From positions 19,330,039 through 19,394,038 of the forward strand of contig NC_088317.1 of NCBI RefSeq assembly GCF_910592395.1: a DNA stretch of 64,000 bases, written 5' to 3'. The position numbers and the translations under genes are program-made. This DNA is from Lineus longissimus. Its lineage: Eukaryota > Nemertea > Pilidiophora > Heteronemertea > Lineidae. The notes under the pieces were generated by a model that was given only the letters and a program-made list of their open reading frames with translations, did no database searches and was not told where the DNA came from. Of the stretch, positions 12,073-23,875 are shown piece by piece. How positions within the stretch are numbered: position 1 is the first letter of the stretch; every line of letters begins with the position of its first letter.

Positions 12073-12524
12073 TATCATCAAATAAAGGCCTGTCACATTT
12101 GACAGAGTGACACTATCATCAAATAAAGGCCTGTCACATTTGACAGAGTTACAGTATCATCAAATAAAGGTCGGTCACATTTGACAGAGTTACACTATCA
12201 TCAAATAAAGGCCGGTCACATTTGACAGAGTGACACTATCATCAAATAAAGGCCGGTCACATTTGACAGAGTGACACTATCATCAAATAAAGGCCGGTCA
12301 CATTTGACAGAGTTACACTATCATCAAATAAAGGTCGGTCACATTTGACAGAGTGACACTATCATCAAATAAAGGTCGGTCACATTTGACAGAGTGACAC
12401 TATCATCAAATAAAGGCCTGTCACATTTGACAGAGTTACACTATCATCAAATAAAGGCCTGTCACATTGGACAGAGTTACACTATCATCAAATAAAGGCC
12501 TGTCACATTTGACAGAGTTACACT
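12073..12524. repeat. 41-bp minisatellite with AATAAA in each unit, 11 copies
   Basis: Units of 41 bp starting ATCATCAAATAAAGGCCTGT, with AATAAA at 12081 and every 41 bp to 12491. Variation is mostly GGCCTG/GGCCGG/GGTCGG and GAGTGA/GAGTTA. It lies about 1.9 kb after the SCHIP1 stop on the sense strand, so the array may offer many polyadenylation hexamers; use is not shown. Confidence 0.95.
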
Positions 12525-15385
12525 TTATGTATGTGCCAGTTGATGAACAAGAAGCATTTAAATGAGTTTTGAAATCATGGTAAACACTTTTGCCAAACAT
12601 AAACTTCAGTCAATGGAATCATAAACTAAAGTTTTAGCTGGAGTCATTACAAAGGAACATGCACTCTGCAATGTGACGTAACTTGGTTTAATAATTGCCC
12701 AGAAATACAAGATGTCGAATTGTCTTGATATTTGCTTTTTTCATTGCCGAGGGGTGATTGAAACCATCTAACTATGACATAAGACGGCCAGTTACCATTT
12801 TGTCAATGCTGTGATTTAATTGGGTAGTCCTTCGAAGGGAGTTCATAGGCAGGAGGCAGGTATGTCAGCTTTATGTTACTCTGAGTCACCAATAGAGGCG
12901 TCATCTTTCTCGCAGTAGATCGAAACTATTCACGCTTGAACAAGGAATGTTTTTATCCCTGAATCAAACATGCCTCGAGCTCCTGCAATTGGTACAAGAG
13001 TAAAGGGTATTTTCCCCTCGGGTCAGATGGAGTTGGATTTGTTATTCTATCCACATTCACGTCTGGTGTTATTGCCAGATGTCAGATCGAAGAATGATTA
13101 ATACATCTTTGACTAAAATTCTATTCAACCATCAAATGGGAATTGTAGGTTTAGTCCAACATCTGTCATTGTGGTCGTTTTTACAATGTTTTAGGTTGTC
13201 TTGTCTTTGTCAATGACTCAATGGTTTATGCCAAATGTTACAATATTTCATATGTTTTGTTTTTGCTAAACGTAACCTTTGTTTTATCAGAAGTTTGGTT
13301 TTCCAGCCAGCTGTCATAGATTAGTAGTGTGTGGAAGGTTCATTTTACTGATATGTCAGGGTCTCCCATATGTAGAAGATAGGTGTTGCAGCCAGTCTAT
13401 TTGATTACAGCTGAAGCTGGCCATGTAAACAGGGAGTTCTACTACCAGCTTGTTGAAACAGGGATGGTGACTGTTTACTGTAGACAGGGAGCACTGCTGC
13501 ACACAGGTTGAAACAGGGGCAGTGACTGTCTTTTGAGGCTTCAACCTATTGTACTCACCCCACTCATACTGTGTTGTAGGATCTAAAGGTGGAACTTGTA
13601 ATTGGCTTTTTTGATTGCGATTGTTTTAGAATGTGAAAAAAGTTGTTATTGCATTCTGGGAACTATAGTCCTACTGGTTATACACCTGGTGGTGATGATA
13701 GGCACTATAATTTACCAGTCCGAATAGCGTCTAGAATATTGTTTGTGAACTTTGTTCAGACAGTCTCCTTCAATTTCAAGATGATGCCTCTCCTCTCTTG
13801 ATATAAGTGATATTATCAGCTGACTGAGAAAGAAATTCTGGATGTAAAAATGTTAAAGAGGAGTTTTGTAGTCGTGATGGAGTGCGGTAACTTCAACTCT
13901 TGACAGCCACCACTTGAACCACGTAGTCCTCAGAATCATAGAGCAATGATGTTGAGGTTCATAACGTGATGTATTTTATGCCCATATCACTAGCATTTGT
14001 GACCGTAATGTCAACTTCCCTTACAAAGTCCACTGTACATTGCCATGTGCATAATGTGTGAACATGTGTGAATTTGAAGGGGGTGGTTTCCTGTTGTTAT
14101 TGTAACTCTTCCAAATTTGTGTTTCGATTGTTTTGTTAAACGGTTAAATAGCTGCTGTTGAAGATGCAGGAGCAGATGTTGTTATTTATAGACCGACATT
14201 AAAGGATGACCATGCTAAATGTCTGGAATATGACTGTGCTCTGCGTAATGAAATCATCTTTTAGAATGTATCAACAACTTTCATCGATGATTACCCCGTA
14301 TAGTTTTTAAAGCTGTCTGTTCCAACTCTCCCACACTCAAGCGCTTGGCATTTTTTGTGAACATTTCGATTCTCCCGCACTGCAACAGGCATGGAGCCAG
14401 GATTTTTCGCGCTGTGTTTCAGCGCCTGCATCAGATTTGTTTCAATTAAAAAGGTTGTTGATGCTATTTCCAAGCATCTCCGCATCAAAAAGGAGTATGC
14501 ACCTGAGAAAACTTTCTTCAGATTCAAGTTTCTGACTTATAGCCTGTGCTGTTTGCGAGTGCCTTTCTGAAAAGTGCAACCAAAAGGCACGAACTCTGAA
14601 TGCTATGAGCAAACTTTGAGGTGGACTTGAAGGTCAGATGTGGTCTTGAGTCTGCACTTCATTGGAATGCTTAGCCAGTTGTGCTTTGATGAAATCGATG
14701 TACTCCAACATAATTGTCCAAGTCGGTGTGGGCATTTCTGACAGAAATGCACTTGTTGAAAAATGGGTCAAAGGCATGTTTGTCCATATTCGATAAAACG
14801 TCTCATTTTACCGTGAATTAGAGCACCATTGTGCACACAGTGATGTTAAGCCCAATGTCACAGCTTATTGTTGATCAACAGATTTATATCTTGGTTGTGT
14901 TGCTTGATTATGATGATGAGATGTTATCAGCTGTAGGCTAACAAGAACTGAACTACAAAGCATTTGGCAGCACTCGATCTCTCTTTAAAGATGGAATTGC
15001 TAGCTTTGTATCTAATCATTAAGCTTTCACCCGAAGAGTGGCTTGGACAGTTATGAGGAGTGATGTTATATTTTCCACCATGTCACTAAATAAAACTATG
15101 TATGTGCAATACCTGTAATTAAATTGTATAATTGGATAATTTAAATAAAAAGAATTCAGTATATTGAGACTTGCTTGGACATCCACTACACTTAGCTTAC
15201 CACAGGCTTAGAGCTGTCCTTCCTGACATTGCAGACAAGACCACCATTTGAATATTGAAATGGTTGGAGAGCACCAGCTATCAAATTGAGGCAGCATCTT
15301 TTAAAGCCATTGGTATTTCATTTGCACTTGTAACTAGGGTATATCCTGAGATCAGTTGTCTCCATTGCCATCTGTCTAATTGCAG
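12525..15385. other. intergenic DNA, no gene recognised
   Basis: AT-rich sequence without a recognisable coding exon. AATAAA hexamers near 15089 and 15145 could mark a distal plus-strand poly(A) site. Small open frames (13356-13544, 14291-14527) lack motifs. Confidence 0.4.
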
Positions 15386-15470
15386 CCCATCCTGACAGTG
15401 CACGGCAAGCAAGAAGCCAACCTCTTCCAACTGAAGTCTGAGAAGGAGGAAGAGCTGAAGGCCTGCAAGT
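15386..15470 (+). CDS. candidate orphan exon, Glu/Lys-rich
   Basis: A plus-strand open segment of 28 codons (contains KSEKEEELKACK) preceded by TAATTGCAG and followed by GTAAAT. The composition suggests a short coiled-coil piece. No neighbouring exon in a matching phase was identified, and the flanking genes are SCHIP1 (upstream, complete) and an opposite-strand Ly6 gene. It could be an exon of a gene reaching beyond the features seen, a relic, or chance. Confidence 0.25.
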
Positions 15471-15985
15471 GTAAATCAGCTTGTCTATTATATCCAGAGC
15501 AAGTTCAAAAGGTTTGTTGCACTAATGCGAACTGCACACAAATATTGGTCAGTGCAAATGTGACCATATTTACAGGCAATGCCATAACCAGGCCACAGTA
15601 TAGTCACACTATGACAGTGTCTCCCTCATACACTCATATTTGGTTATTGCCCCCAAATATCATGTGACAACAGTGACGGCAACAGCCTTCGTCTTCTCGC
15701 CGAGTATACTTGTTTACAAAACAACACTTCATCATGTACATGTACAGAGCCCTAGCCTACATACTGTAACAGTACTGTTTATGGATCTACATATTTACTT
15801 CCTCCTGATTGGTTTAAAGTTTTGTTAATGCACTGTATTGTAAGAACAATTTCGTCGCAGGGGGCCAGACTGACTTGACATCGGACATGTCAGCCTAATC
15901 TCTCTTTCTCTCCTAGGATGTCTTAATGGTCCAGCTCTTACAGAAACGGTGCCTCTTTTACCTGGTTTGAGCTGATGATCATACT

Positions 15986-18614
15986 CTATGAAAACAGTTC
16001 TAAGATAGAAATAAAGCACCACAACCATGCTCTCCAGATCGTCTTATTGGCTAACGCTGATTCTACTCCTTGTGTAGGAGTTCCTGACACAGATACCGTC
16101 GTCGTTTGTGCTGCATTCGTCGTCGTTAGCTCGGTGGTGAGGGAGCCTGGCATGTTACATAAGTCTTGCGCACACGGTACACATGATTGTATCCCTAACT
16201 CTGTCTCGCAGTAGTCCCTATCAGCAGCACATTTTAATGTCACGAAGCTGTCGCCATTTCGTTTCTCTGTCTGAAAAGAAAAATTGAAAAAAATCGGCAT
16301 CTAATGACTTCCACATGCGGTTTCGCGACAGGCTGGTTTCAATCACTCTCAATGTATTGACATTGCTAAGCTTTTACAGACAATATGGGCGGAGGTAACT
16401 GAGGCAATACCGCTGGCAGTTCAGTATGGTTCCAATCCTCTTTCACCAATTGCAATGAAGATTGTCACGTGGTTGTATAATGATTAGGTCGGGTGGTGGT
16501 AAATTCTTGTGATCATGTGCTGCACAATGCGTGTAGCCCGAAACTAGATTAGAATAGGGATCATCTCAAAATTGGGGGGATAATAATGAATTTTTTTGCG
16601 GTTCGGTTTGACTAGCAAAGGCTCCTGGGCAAAGGTTTCATGTTAACTACACATGTAAATCATATCACCTCACTGGACACTAATTACCGCCTTGTCAACT
16701 TGACCCACACTGACGGCTCAACTCCCGTGTTCCTTTTACTCTTACCTTGGGCGTGGCGAAAAACTGCTCTCTTCGAACAAGTATCCAGTTTTTTTAATAA
16801 TCTTTCGTACGGTTTATCCAAAAAGCAAGGAGGTTTCTTTGTATGACACCCGGCAACACAAAAGGGGAAGATATCGATGCTAGTGCCCCTTATAAGTGAA
16901 CCTGGGCCGATGTCCTGGTGGTGAACCGGGCCAGCGCCACCTACACAGAATCAGGGCTACATTAGTTCAAGAATTATAAATTCGCTTATAGGATAGCATA
17001 CCTACCACGCAGACACCAGCACACTGGGTGCCCCCAGCCTTTGGAGAGCTGTTGACCATATCCTTCAACGACCCTTCCATACAAAGTAAGCTACTCACGT
17101 CTGCAAAGTGAGGTTGCATAATGAGTGAAGTCTTCAATGAAGACAATATTACTAGTGAAGACATACTGTATGCAATGAGGACATTCTTGTTCTGACGTTG
17201 TAGTGTTCGTGTCACCGGCTAAGGTTCGGAAGACGATACTACATACAAGTATGTCATGTCTGTTGTTTTGCACAGAACTTATAAAGTACAACATATAGAT
17301 GTCTCGGTACTGACTGGACGATGTCTCTCCTCATAAACCGATATTATGTTTATACTGTCGGGACCAATGTTTGCCCTTATCAAATACAACCGACGGTTTG
17401 CCTGATACCTGAGCGAGGCACAAGGGGTGGGTAGGGAGATTGACTGACACCTTGGCGACGCGGAGAGGGGCGAGGGAGATTGACTGACACCTGGGCAGGG
17501 CATAGGGGGCTAGGGGCATTAGCTGACACCTGGGCGAGTCGCAGGGAGGCTATGCAGTTTGGCCGACACCTGGGTCAGGCAATGGGAGCTAGAGACATTG
17601 GCTGACTGCTGGGCGAGGCGGAGGAAGGCTGGGGAGATTGGCCGACACCTGGGCAAGGCGGAGGAAGGCTGGGGAGATAGGCTGACACCTGGGCAAGGCG
17701 CAGGAAGGCTAGGGAGATTGCCTGACACTTTGGCAAGGCGGAGGGAGGCTAGGGAGTTTTGCTGACACCTGGGCGAGGCGCAGGAAGGCTAGGGAGTTTT
17801 GCTGACACCTGGGCAAGGCGCAGGAAGGCTAGGGAGATTGTCTAACACCTGGGCGAGGCGCAGGAAGGCTAGGGAGATTGTCTAACACCTGGGCGAGGCG
17901 CAGGGAGGCTAGGGAGATTGTCTAACACCTGGGCGAGGCGCAGGGAGGCTAGGGAGATTGTCTAACACCTGGGCGAGGCGCAGGAAGGCTAGGGAGATTG
18001 TCTCACACCTGGGCGAGGCGCAGGAAGGCTAGGGAGATTGGCTAACACCTGGGCGAGGCGCAGGGAGTCTAGGCAGTTTGGCTGACACCTGGGCGAGGCG
18101 CAGGGAGGCTAGGGAGTTTGGCTAACATCTGGGCGAGGCGCAGGGAGTCTAGGCAGTTTGGCTGACACCTGGGCGAGGCGCAGGAAAACTAGGGAGATTG
18201 GCTAACACCTGGGCGAGGCGCAGGGAGTCTAGGCAGTTTGGCTGACACCTAGGCGGGGCACTGGGGGCTAAAGACATTGGCTGACTGCTGGGCGAGGCGC
18301 AGGAAGGCTAGGGAGATTGGCGGACACTTGGGCAAGGCAAAGGGAGGCTAGGGAGATTGGCTGACTGCTGGGCGAGGCGCAGGAAGGCTAGGGAGATTGG
18401 CGGACACTTGGGCAAGGCAAAGGGAGGCTAGGGAGATTGGCTGACACCTGGGCGAGGCGCAGGAATGCGAGGGAGATTGGCTGACACCTGGGCGAGGCGC
18501 AGGGAGGCTAGGCAGTTTGCTGATATGAAAGATAAAGCACCTACCATTTGAAAACGATCCGAGGATGACAAGGATATAAAATAACGAGACCGAATAACCT
18601 GCCACCTTCGTCAT
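15986..18614 (-). CDS. Ly6/uPAR (three-finger) domain protein, probably GPI-anchored, 4 exons
   Basis: Exons on the minus strand: 18545-18614, 17153-17218, 17006-17100 and 15986-16270, phases 1,1,0, giving 171 codons. Exon 1 encodes a signal peptide (MTKVAGYSVSLFYILVILG). The mature part has ten cysteines in the family layout: CPHC at the start, then single Cys, CAGVC, LKC, YC, and SCVPCAQDLCN at the end, matching the closing CxxDLCN signature. A Thr/Ser-rich stretch follows, and then a hydrophobic tail typical of a GPI signal or membrane anchor. Members act outside the cell as receptor, channel or toxin-like modulators; the partner here is unknown. Exon 2 has a competing, stronger-looking donor (GTATGT, 11 bases upstream) that would shift the frame to an early stop. 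The chosen donor is GTAATA because it keeps the frame. Intron 1 is mostly a 40-bp array. Confidence 0.75.
17400..18520. repeat. 40-bp GC-rich minisatellite in Ly6 gene intron 1, about 28 copies
   Basis: Units of 40 bp starting CTGACACCTGGGCGAGGCGC on the plus strand, with GC-rich and purine-rich composition. On the transcribed (minus) strand each unit is pyrimidine-rich and ends CCCAGGTGTCAG, resembling weak 3' splice sites. The array begins about 25 bp after the exon 1 donor and fills most of intron 1. Confidence 0.95.
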
Positions 18615-20098
18615 TCCTTTCCACTTTAAGATGGAATCTATCCGTTTTCCAGCAGCGCAGATTTTCATAAAGTGGCATAATGGGAAGAATTCCCAGCTTA
18701 TATTGTAACTAAACAAATAAGTCACTAAAGAAAATCCGGTCATCTGAAGTTCCTGTCATCATCATAATCGCAACGTGTGCCCTTTGTTTTCTTTAGGGCT
18801 AGTGCCCCCCAGTGGGTAAGCGCTCAAGTCAACAATTTGTTCCAGCTTATTTACCCTGGCGTTCTGTTTCATTTTACTTGAATCCTGGAATCGGAAACAA
18901 CTCGAATGGACAAAATGTCCTGGCATATCCTTTCCACTAATATTCTCTAATAATTTTTTTATATTTGATATCACATGTTCATTGCGAAAACGAATAAAAG
19001 ACAGCTCGGATTCCCCGGGGTCTCCACCAAGGCATGGTGAGGTGAATCAGTGCAATTAGGCACACCATCGAGAAGTCTGTCGATATATCTCTTCGATTGA
19101 TGTTATTCATTAATGCCCGTCTCGTGATTTTGGTATCTCAGTTGTTCGGTTAAATTGCGGCTTTCACGTGTAGTCTTGAGCAAGCTGACACTTCGAAAAC
19201 GCTTCTGCATGCATAGGTGTTGCCGACTAAGTCGGCGACTCCCTTGCAATAACTTCAGTTCGGCAATGTATTCCATTCATGGTTTTTAGAAGATGTTGAC
19301 GATTTAATATAAACGCTGGGGCCAAGCGTAGGCGCTTGTGTATATGACATAAGTTAGAGTAGACGAGTTGTTCATTCATCTTTTCTGGTAGCCTGTCCCC
19401 CTTCATGCTCAAACTTTTCACTCCAAATTCACTACATTCGAATGTCACATCTTTTACGAGGATCATCATTCACGGCCAACAAGGCTGATGTCCCATTCAC
19501 TAGTTGATTGCGTGTGTATGCTGCATCTCTTTGCCCACCTAGCTCCTGCCTATATCCTCCCTTTAAAGCTGTCGAGGTCAACAAGTCCATAACTGATGGC
19601 CCATTCACCAGGTGATTGCGTGTGTGTGTTGTTATTCTTGTCGGACAAGACCAGTATCCGATTCAAGGAGTTGAACCGGTGCTAACACGATTCATTTGAC
19701 TAAATGTCTTATTTACATAAACCGAACTGGCTTTAAACCCGTTTTCGTGTTACTTTATTCATCACTAATGGGAATGATTGTGATGAATACTGTAGTGTCC
19801 CACTCCTTACGTCCAGCAAGATCTTTAAATGGCGCACATTTCTAGGTCCGTAATGGGAGGAAAGGAGGTATGAGAAGGGAAAAAGGATAAAGACATAACA
19901 AACCCTGCTCCGATTAGACCCAAGATTTGGCCATCACGATTTTTACTTTTGTCGCGTTCGCAAGAATTATAGCTCGAAGTATTTGATTTTCATAACGCGC
20001 CGTCCATTGAAAGCCATTGATTCTGTGTCACATTTAGATTATGAAAACAATTGTATTTTGTAACTCCTAACACAACTCCAAGGGAAGAGAAACAATTT
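18615..20098. other. upstream flank of the Ly6 gene, no other gene recognised
   Basis: Unique sequence that probably holds the promoter of the minus-strand Ly6 gene at its left end. Minus-strand open frames at 18762-18974 and 19227-19469 have no identifiable domain or splice support. Confidence 0.4.
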
Positions 20099-20131
20099 AA
20101 CAAGTTACTTATTATTAATAAGTAACTTGTT
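20099..20131. repeat. 33-bp perfect palindrome
   Basis: AACAAGTTACTTATTA is followed by one T and then its exact reverse complement. Its surroundings are AT-rich and non-coding. It may be a fold-back remnant or a protein-binding palindrome; the sequence alone does not tell. Confidence 0.9.
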
Positions 20132-21520
20132 ATTGCCTGGCTATAACCTTTTACAATCTGAGCACCCCGTACACTCTGTTGCTATCACCTTCATTCGGTC
20201 ATGTTTGGCCATCACGGACATATCACATGTCCGTGCCTGGCCTTCAAAATGTTAAAATGTTAAAAAACTAATATTCCAACTTCAAGAATTCACAAATTCG
20301 AGCAATATAATACCTTTTTGGAACAATTTTGATTGGACTATTTGCGCACGGCTCATGATTCGCGGCCGGCGACAAGAGTGAAGCGGTTAAAATGGAACTA
20401 CACTTTCGACGAGGGAATTATGAAAATCAAAGTGTTGGGATAGAAATGGTTCTTTTGTCTAGTTAAGTTATCTTGCTGAGTATGCTACAAAATGAAGAAT
20501 AATGAAGTAATGACGAACACGCTTAATAAAACACCTATTTCAAGGTGAGTGAATCATCAAATTATTGGTGGGGCTCCATGGGCACTTGCAGGCACTGTCG
20601 ACATGGTCGATGGGGTAGGCCACGTCTTCTAATTCTATATCACATGGAAACCGTAGTTAGTACGGTGTGTATTACATTGCATGGCTGGTATGTTACACAC
20701 AGTGTACATAATACACATATCTATACTGTAAACACTCGTCTGCGCCATCGACAGTGGCTGGAATGCCCATGGATGGCGGTAAATGTGCAATTAATACGCC
20801 ACAACGTTTAGATAGTATTAGATGAATGAATTCGATGAAGTTTGTTTTGGCGTTTCAATCAACTTTCAGTACTTTCAACTTAAACTGTGTAATGTAATGA
20901 ACAAAGGATCGCCGTGTCTCCGGGCATTGTCCGAATTCGGCAAAGGCCTTCTGACGTGTTCTGAGTGTGCGCATTTGATCAGTTTCTGCGAAGATTCATC
21001 TTCTTCGAAAGGCCAAAGGCCTATACCGACCTAGCCATAGGCTAGCTATGTACATGTACTAGTAGGCCTAGGCCTACAATGAATGATGCTGCCTACAATA
21101 CAATATAAAACATGAAACAGGATTTTTAGGTCTAGTGACGTCGTGTCAGTGCATTTTCACGCACGAAAAATGACTCAAAAACCTTTTACACCTCTTCTCG
21201 TGGATCGATTAATTTCGAGATCTTTCAATCATGATCAAATTGTATAATAGAGGCCCATCTCCTTTGGCTTGCAGAAGGTTGACTTGAGTTTTCGAGGCCA
21301 TCAACATCAAGATTATTGGCGGCCAACTTGGATTTTGGCCGCCATTTTGGAGTTTGTAAGGACAGACATCATTCATAATATGTCTCCATTCTGAAAATTT
21401 TGCGAAAAAATATTCATAAATAAGATTTCTACAGCTAAAACACTGGTCATTTTCTCACCTACGTGAATTAAAAGCATCTGTTAAAGATTGTTTGATTTCT
21501 CTCCTTTTCTTATGTTATAG
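20132..21520. other. flank or first intron of SWI5
   Basis: The 5' coding exon(s) of SWI5 should lie here or further left, but no ATG exon ending in the required phase (two bases of a codon) with a good donor was found. Small frames at 20545-20811 and 20822-21034 are unassigned. Confidence 0.4.
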
Positions 21521-22686
21521 AATACAACAGTCATCGAGAAGATCAAGGCAGGCCTTCAAATCTCCGGTGAGTAGGCCTTACTGACGTGACTGACTATCAT
21601 CCTGGTGTGCCTGGGGTTTCTAATTTTCTGTTGTCTCAGTGCAAGACAGACTTTGAAATATTTCCTTCCCTTCTAAAAGCTGAATCTAATTGAAGGATTG
21701 TCATTGCCTAACTCCAGGTTTGAAAAGTGGTGTCTGATGGTTGATGAGAGACTTCTTTCCTTCCCTTCTAAAAGCTCATCTAATTGAAGGATTTTCATTG
21801 CCTATTAACTCCAGGTTCAAAATGTGGTGTCTGATGGCAGTCTGATGGTTGATGAGAAACAAAGTGTGCTTGTTGAGATCAAGACATTGGAAGAAAGAGA
21901 GAAGAATGTCACTGCACAGATCAACCAGCTTTGTGAGGAGTGAGTATAGTAGCCTACTTGTGACCATTTGCGTATAACATCATAAAATAAATTCAGAGAC
22001 TGCATTGGTGGTCGTGATCATTTTCCAAGCTTTTGTTATATTGGCCATGTAAAACTCTGCGTAGTTGCTGTAACAAAGATGGCAGTTAGGCGTGTCCAGT
22101 AGGCCAGCTTGGTTTCCATATCATCTTCCTCTGGTGGTGTCTGAAGTCAGTTATTGAACACTTTATCTGTCCACAATTAAATGCGAGGGTGAATTTGTGT
22201 AACACTCGAGAATGGTGAGAATGCCAACCCCAGGTTCTATGATGGTTGGAATATTGGTTCAGTTTATTTTCAGAGGTCTAAAGGAAGAAGAGCTGGTCAT
22301 CCACATTGAGAAGCTGCATGAATACAACGAAATCAAGGACATTGGCCTAGTTTTGATTGGCAGAATAGGTGAGTCTCTGATGATATAATGAAATCAAGGA
22401 CATTGGCCAAGGTTTGCTTGGCAGAGTAGGTGAGTCTCTGAGAATATAATGAAATCAAGGACATTGGAGTAGGTTTGCTTGGCAGAATTGGTGAGAAAAC
22501 GACGAAATCAAGGACATTGGCCAAGGTTTAATTGGCAGAAAAGATGAGTCTTGGAGAACGCAACGAAAAATTCGAATTTTCCCCATTGCTGTTTTTATTA
22601 AGTTTTTTTTCTTCGTTATAGCTCTCCAACAAGGTGTTACCACGAAGCAGCTGTATGGAAGGTTTCATCTCAATCTTGATGACTGA
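21521..22686 (+). CDS. SWI5: SWI5 recombination repair protein homologue, four 3' exons (5' end not found)
   Basis: Exons 21521-21566, 21815-21939, 22274-22368 and 22622-22686 join in consistent phases to a stop at 22684. The first carries RQAFKSP, the N-proximal motif of animal SWI5. The next two encode a charged helical region (VEIKTLEEREKNVTAQINQL, then EELVIHIEKLHEYNEIKDIG). The last gives GVTTKQLYGRFHLNLDD, like vertebrate GVTTKELYPEFGLD. In the known pathway SWI5 pairs with SFR1/MEI5 to stabilise RAD51 filaments and promote strand exchange in the nucleus. The exon at 21815 has a duplicated acceptor region, and the exon at 22274 has its tail and donor repeated downstream. The third exon uses GA|GTGAGT. 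At least one more 5' coding exon is expected. Confidence 0.9.
21656..21861 (+). repeat. duplicated SWI5 acceptor region, 2 copies about 97 bp apart
   Basis: A segment from TTTCCTTCCCTTCTAAAAGC through the CTCCAG acceptor and into GTGGTGTCTGATGGTTGATG occurs twice, with AG at 21717 and at 21814. The second copy leads into the conserved exon. In the first copy the exon-like part is short and runs back into the pyrimidine tract of the next copy. Confidence 0.9.
22329..22556 (+). repeat. 61-bp tandem array spanning a SWI5 donor, 4 copies
   Basis: The end of the third SWI5 exon seen here (GAAATCAAGGACATTGG...) and its GTGAGTC donor (22369) are repeated at 22390, 22451 and 22504. The decoy donors are GTGAGT (22430), GTGAGA (22491) and a mutated ATGAGT. 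Reading through to the second donor gives an in-frame stop (TAA) after a few codons. Confidence 0.93.
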
Positions 22687-23399
22687 TGCCCATATCAATG
22701 GTGAGTAGGCTCAGCTTACATCAGGTTCTCACATTTTCTATCATTAACATAGAATATTTGGATCAAAGTGATTCATTGTGTATTTGTATGTTATGATGAA
22801 TGTTCCGGTTTCATGCAACTGAAAACTGGTGTCCAGAAAAAGAACAACTCCATTATGAGTTTTACATATATCATTATTGCAATATTTTTCAAAAGTGGAA
22901 GTGTATGATTCAAGGACCATCTACAGTGCACATCTAGATATCACAGATATGCCTTGGAATACAAGTTTTTGATATACAAAGTGAATTTATTGAAAAGAGA
23001 ACTTTTCAGAACTAAGTAAAAGGTATTTTATTATGGCTTGTTCCGCTTGTGAGGTTGTTGTTGTTCTGTGGCTAAAACTCAAAGAGCACACAGGATCATG
23101 TGTGTTTGTGAGCTAATTCCTTCTTTTTCCCTCGGTTCTGTAGTCTTGGCAAAACATCAAATTCTTGCTTCACATGACAGATTATACTACTTTTTAAAGG
23201 TTTGTTGTGGAAAACAAATTATTGATTCTAAAAGCTTTGACCAAAGTGTTCACTTCTCTATTCTGTGGTGCACTTGCTCCAAATATTGACATGGGCTACT
23301 GAAACATTTGTGTTGTGAAGTCATGCATTACTAGTATCGGTACTACTCATGGCCAAAAAGACTGATCATCTGCTCATGTTCATTCAAGCTGGTGTTTAC
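22687..23399. other. SWI5 3' flank
   Basis: Probable 3' UTR and intergenic sequence. No repeat array or gene was recognised. A 73-codon plus-strand frame (23068-23289) has no motif. Confidence 0.4.
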
Positions 23400-23875
23400 C
23401 TGCACTTGCCCTGGTGCTCGCCCTGGCTGAGCCATCATTTGAGACAACACGCTCTGGGATCTTCCTGTTCATAAACATCTGCAAACAGAAAGCAGAAGAA
23501 AAGATTGTGAGATAAGTTGAACTGCTCAACACTGTCAGGGCGAATTGGACAGACAATGTAATTGAGGTTATTCCAAGTGTTTTTGTTAGATTACACCACG
23601 GCTTACAGTAGAAAGGTGAAATCTGTTTTGCATGGTCAGTTGGTATATACTGGTACACTGCCACTACACGTATGTCTGCAATTATTTATTTGATTTTTTG
23701 TTTCTTTTTGTTTCATTTCATTGCACATTGATCACATGGAGCAGCATGTTCCTCCGGTAATGCACAGAAGTAAAGTACATTATCCGGAATGCAGATGAAC
23801 ACTTACCTCGATGCAGTCAACAACAAGCTGGAATCTCATTGAAATGGACTTTATGTGATTGCTGGATGACTGTAT
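23400..23875 (-). CDS. two candidate minus-strand exons of an unrecognised gene
   Basis: Exon 23807-23875 (23 codons, contains KSISMRFQLVVDCIE) ends in a GTAAGT donor. Exon 23400-23478 (26 codons, contains NRKIPERVVSNDG) is preceded by a strong pyrimidine tract and TTTGCAG, and is followed by GTAAAC. The phases fit each other. Both lie antisense to, and downstream of, SWI5. I do not recognise the protein; the composition suggests a helical segment and then a Ser/Arg/Ala-rich tail. Earlier and later exons were not found. Confidence 0.4.

Noticed and set aside
20545-20811. 5' coding exon of SWI5
   Set aside because: No donor in the needed phase and no similarity to SWI5 N-termini.
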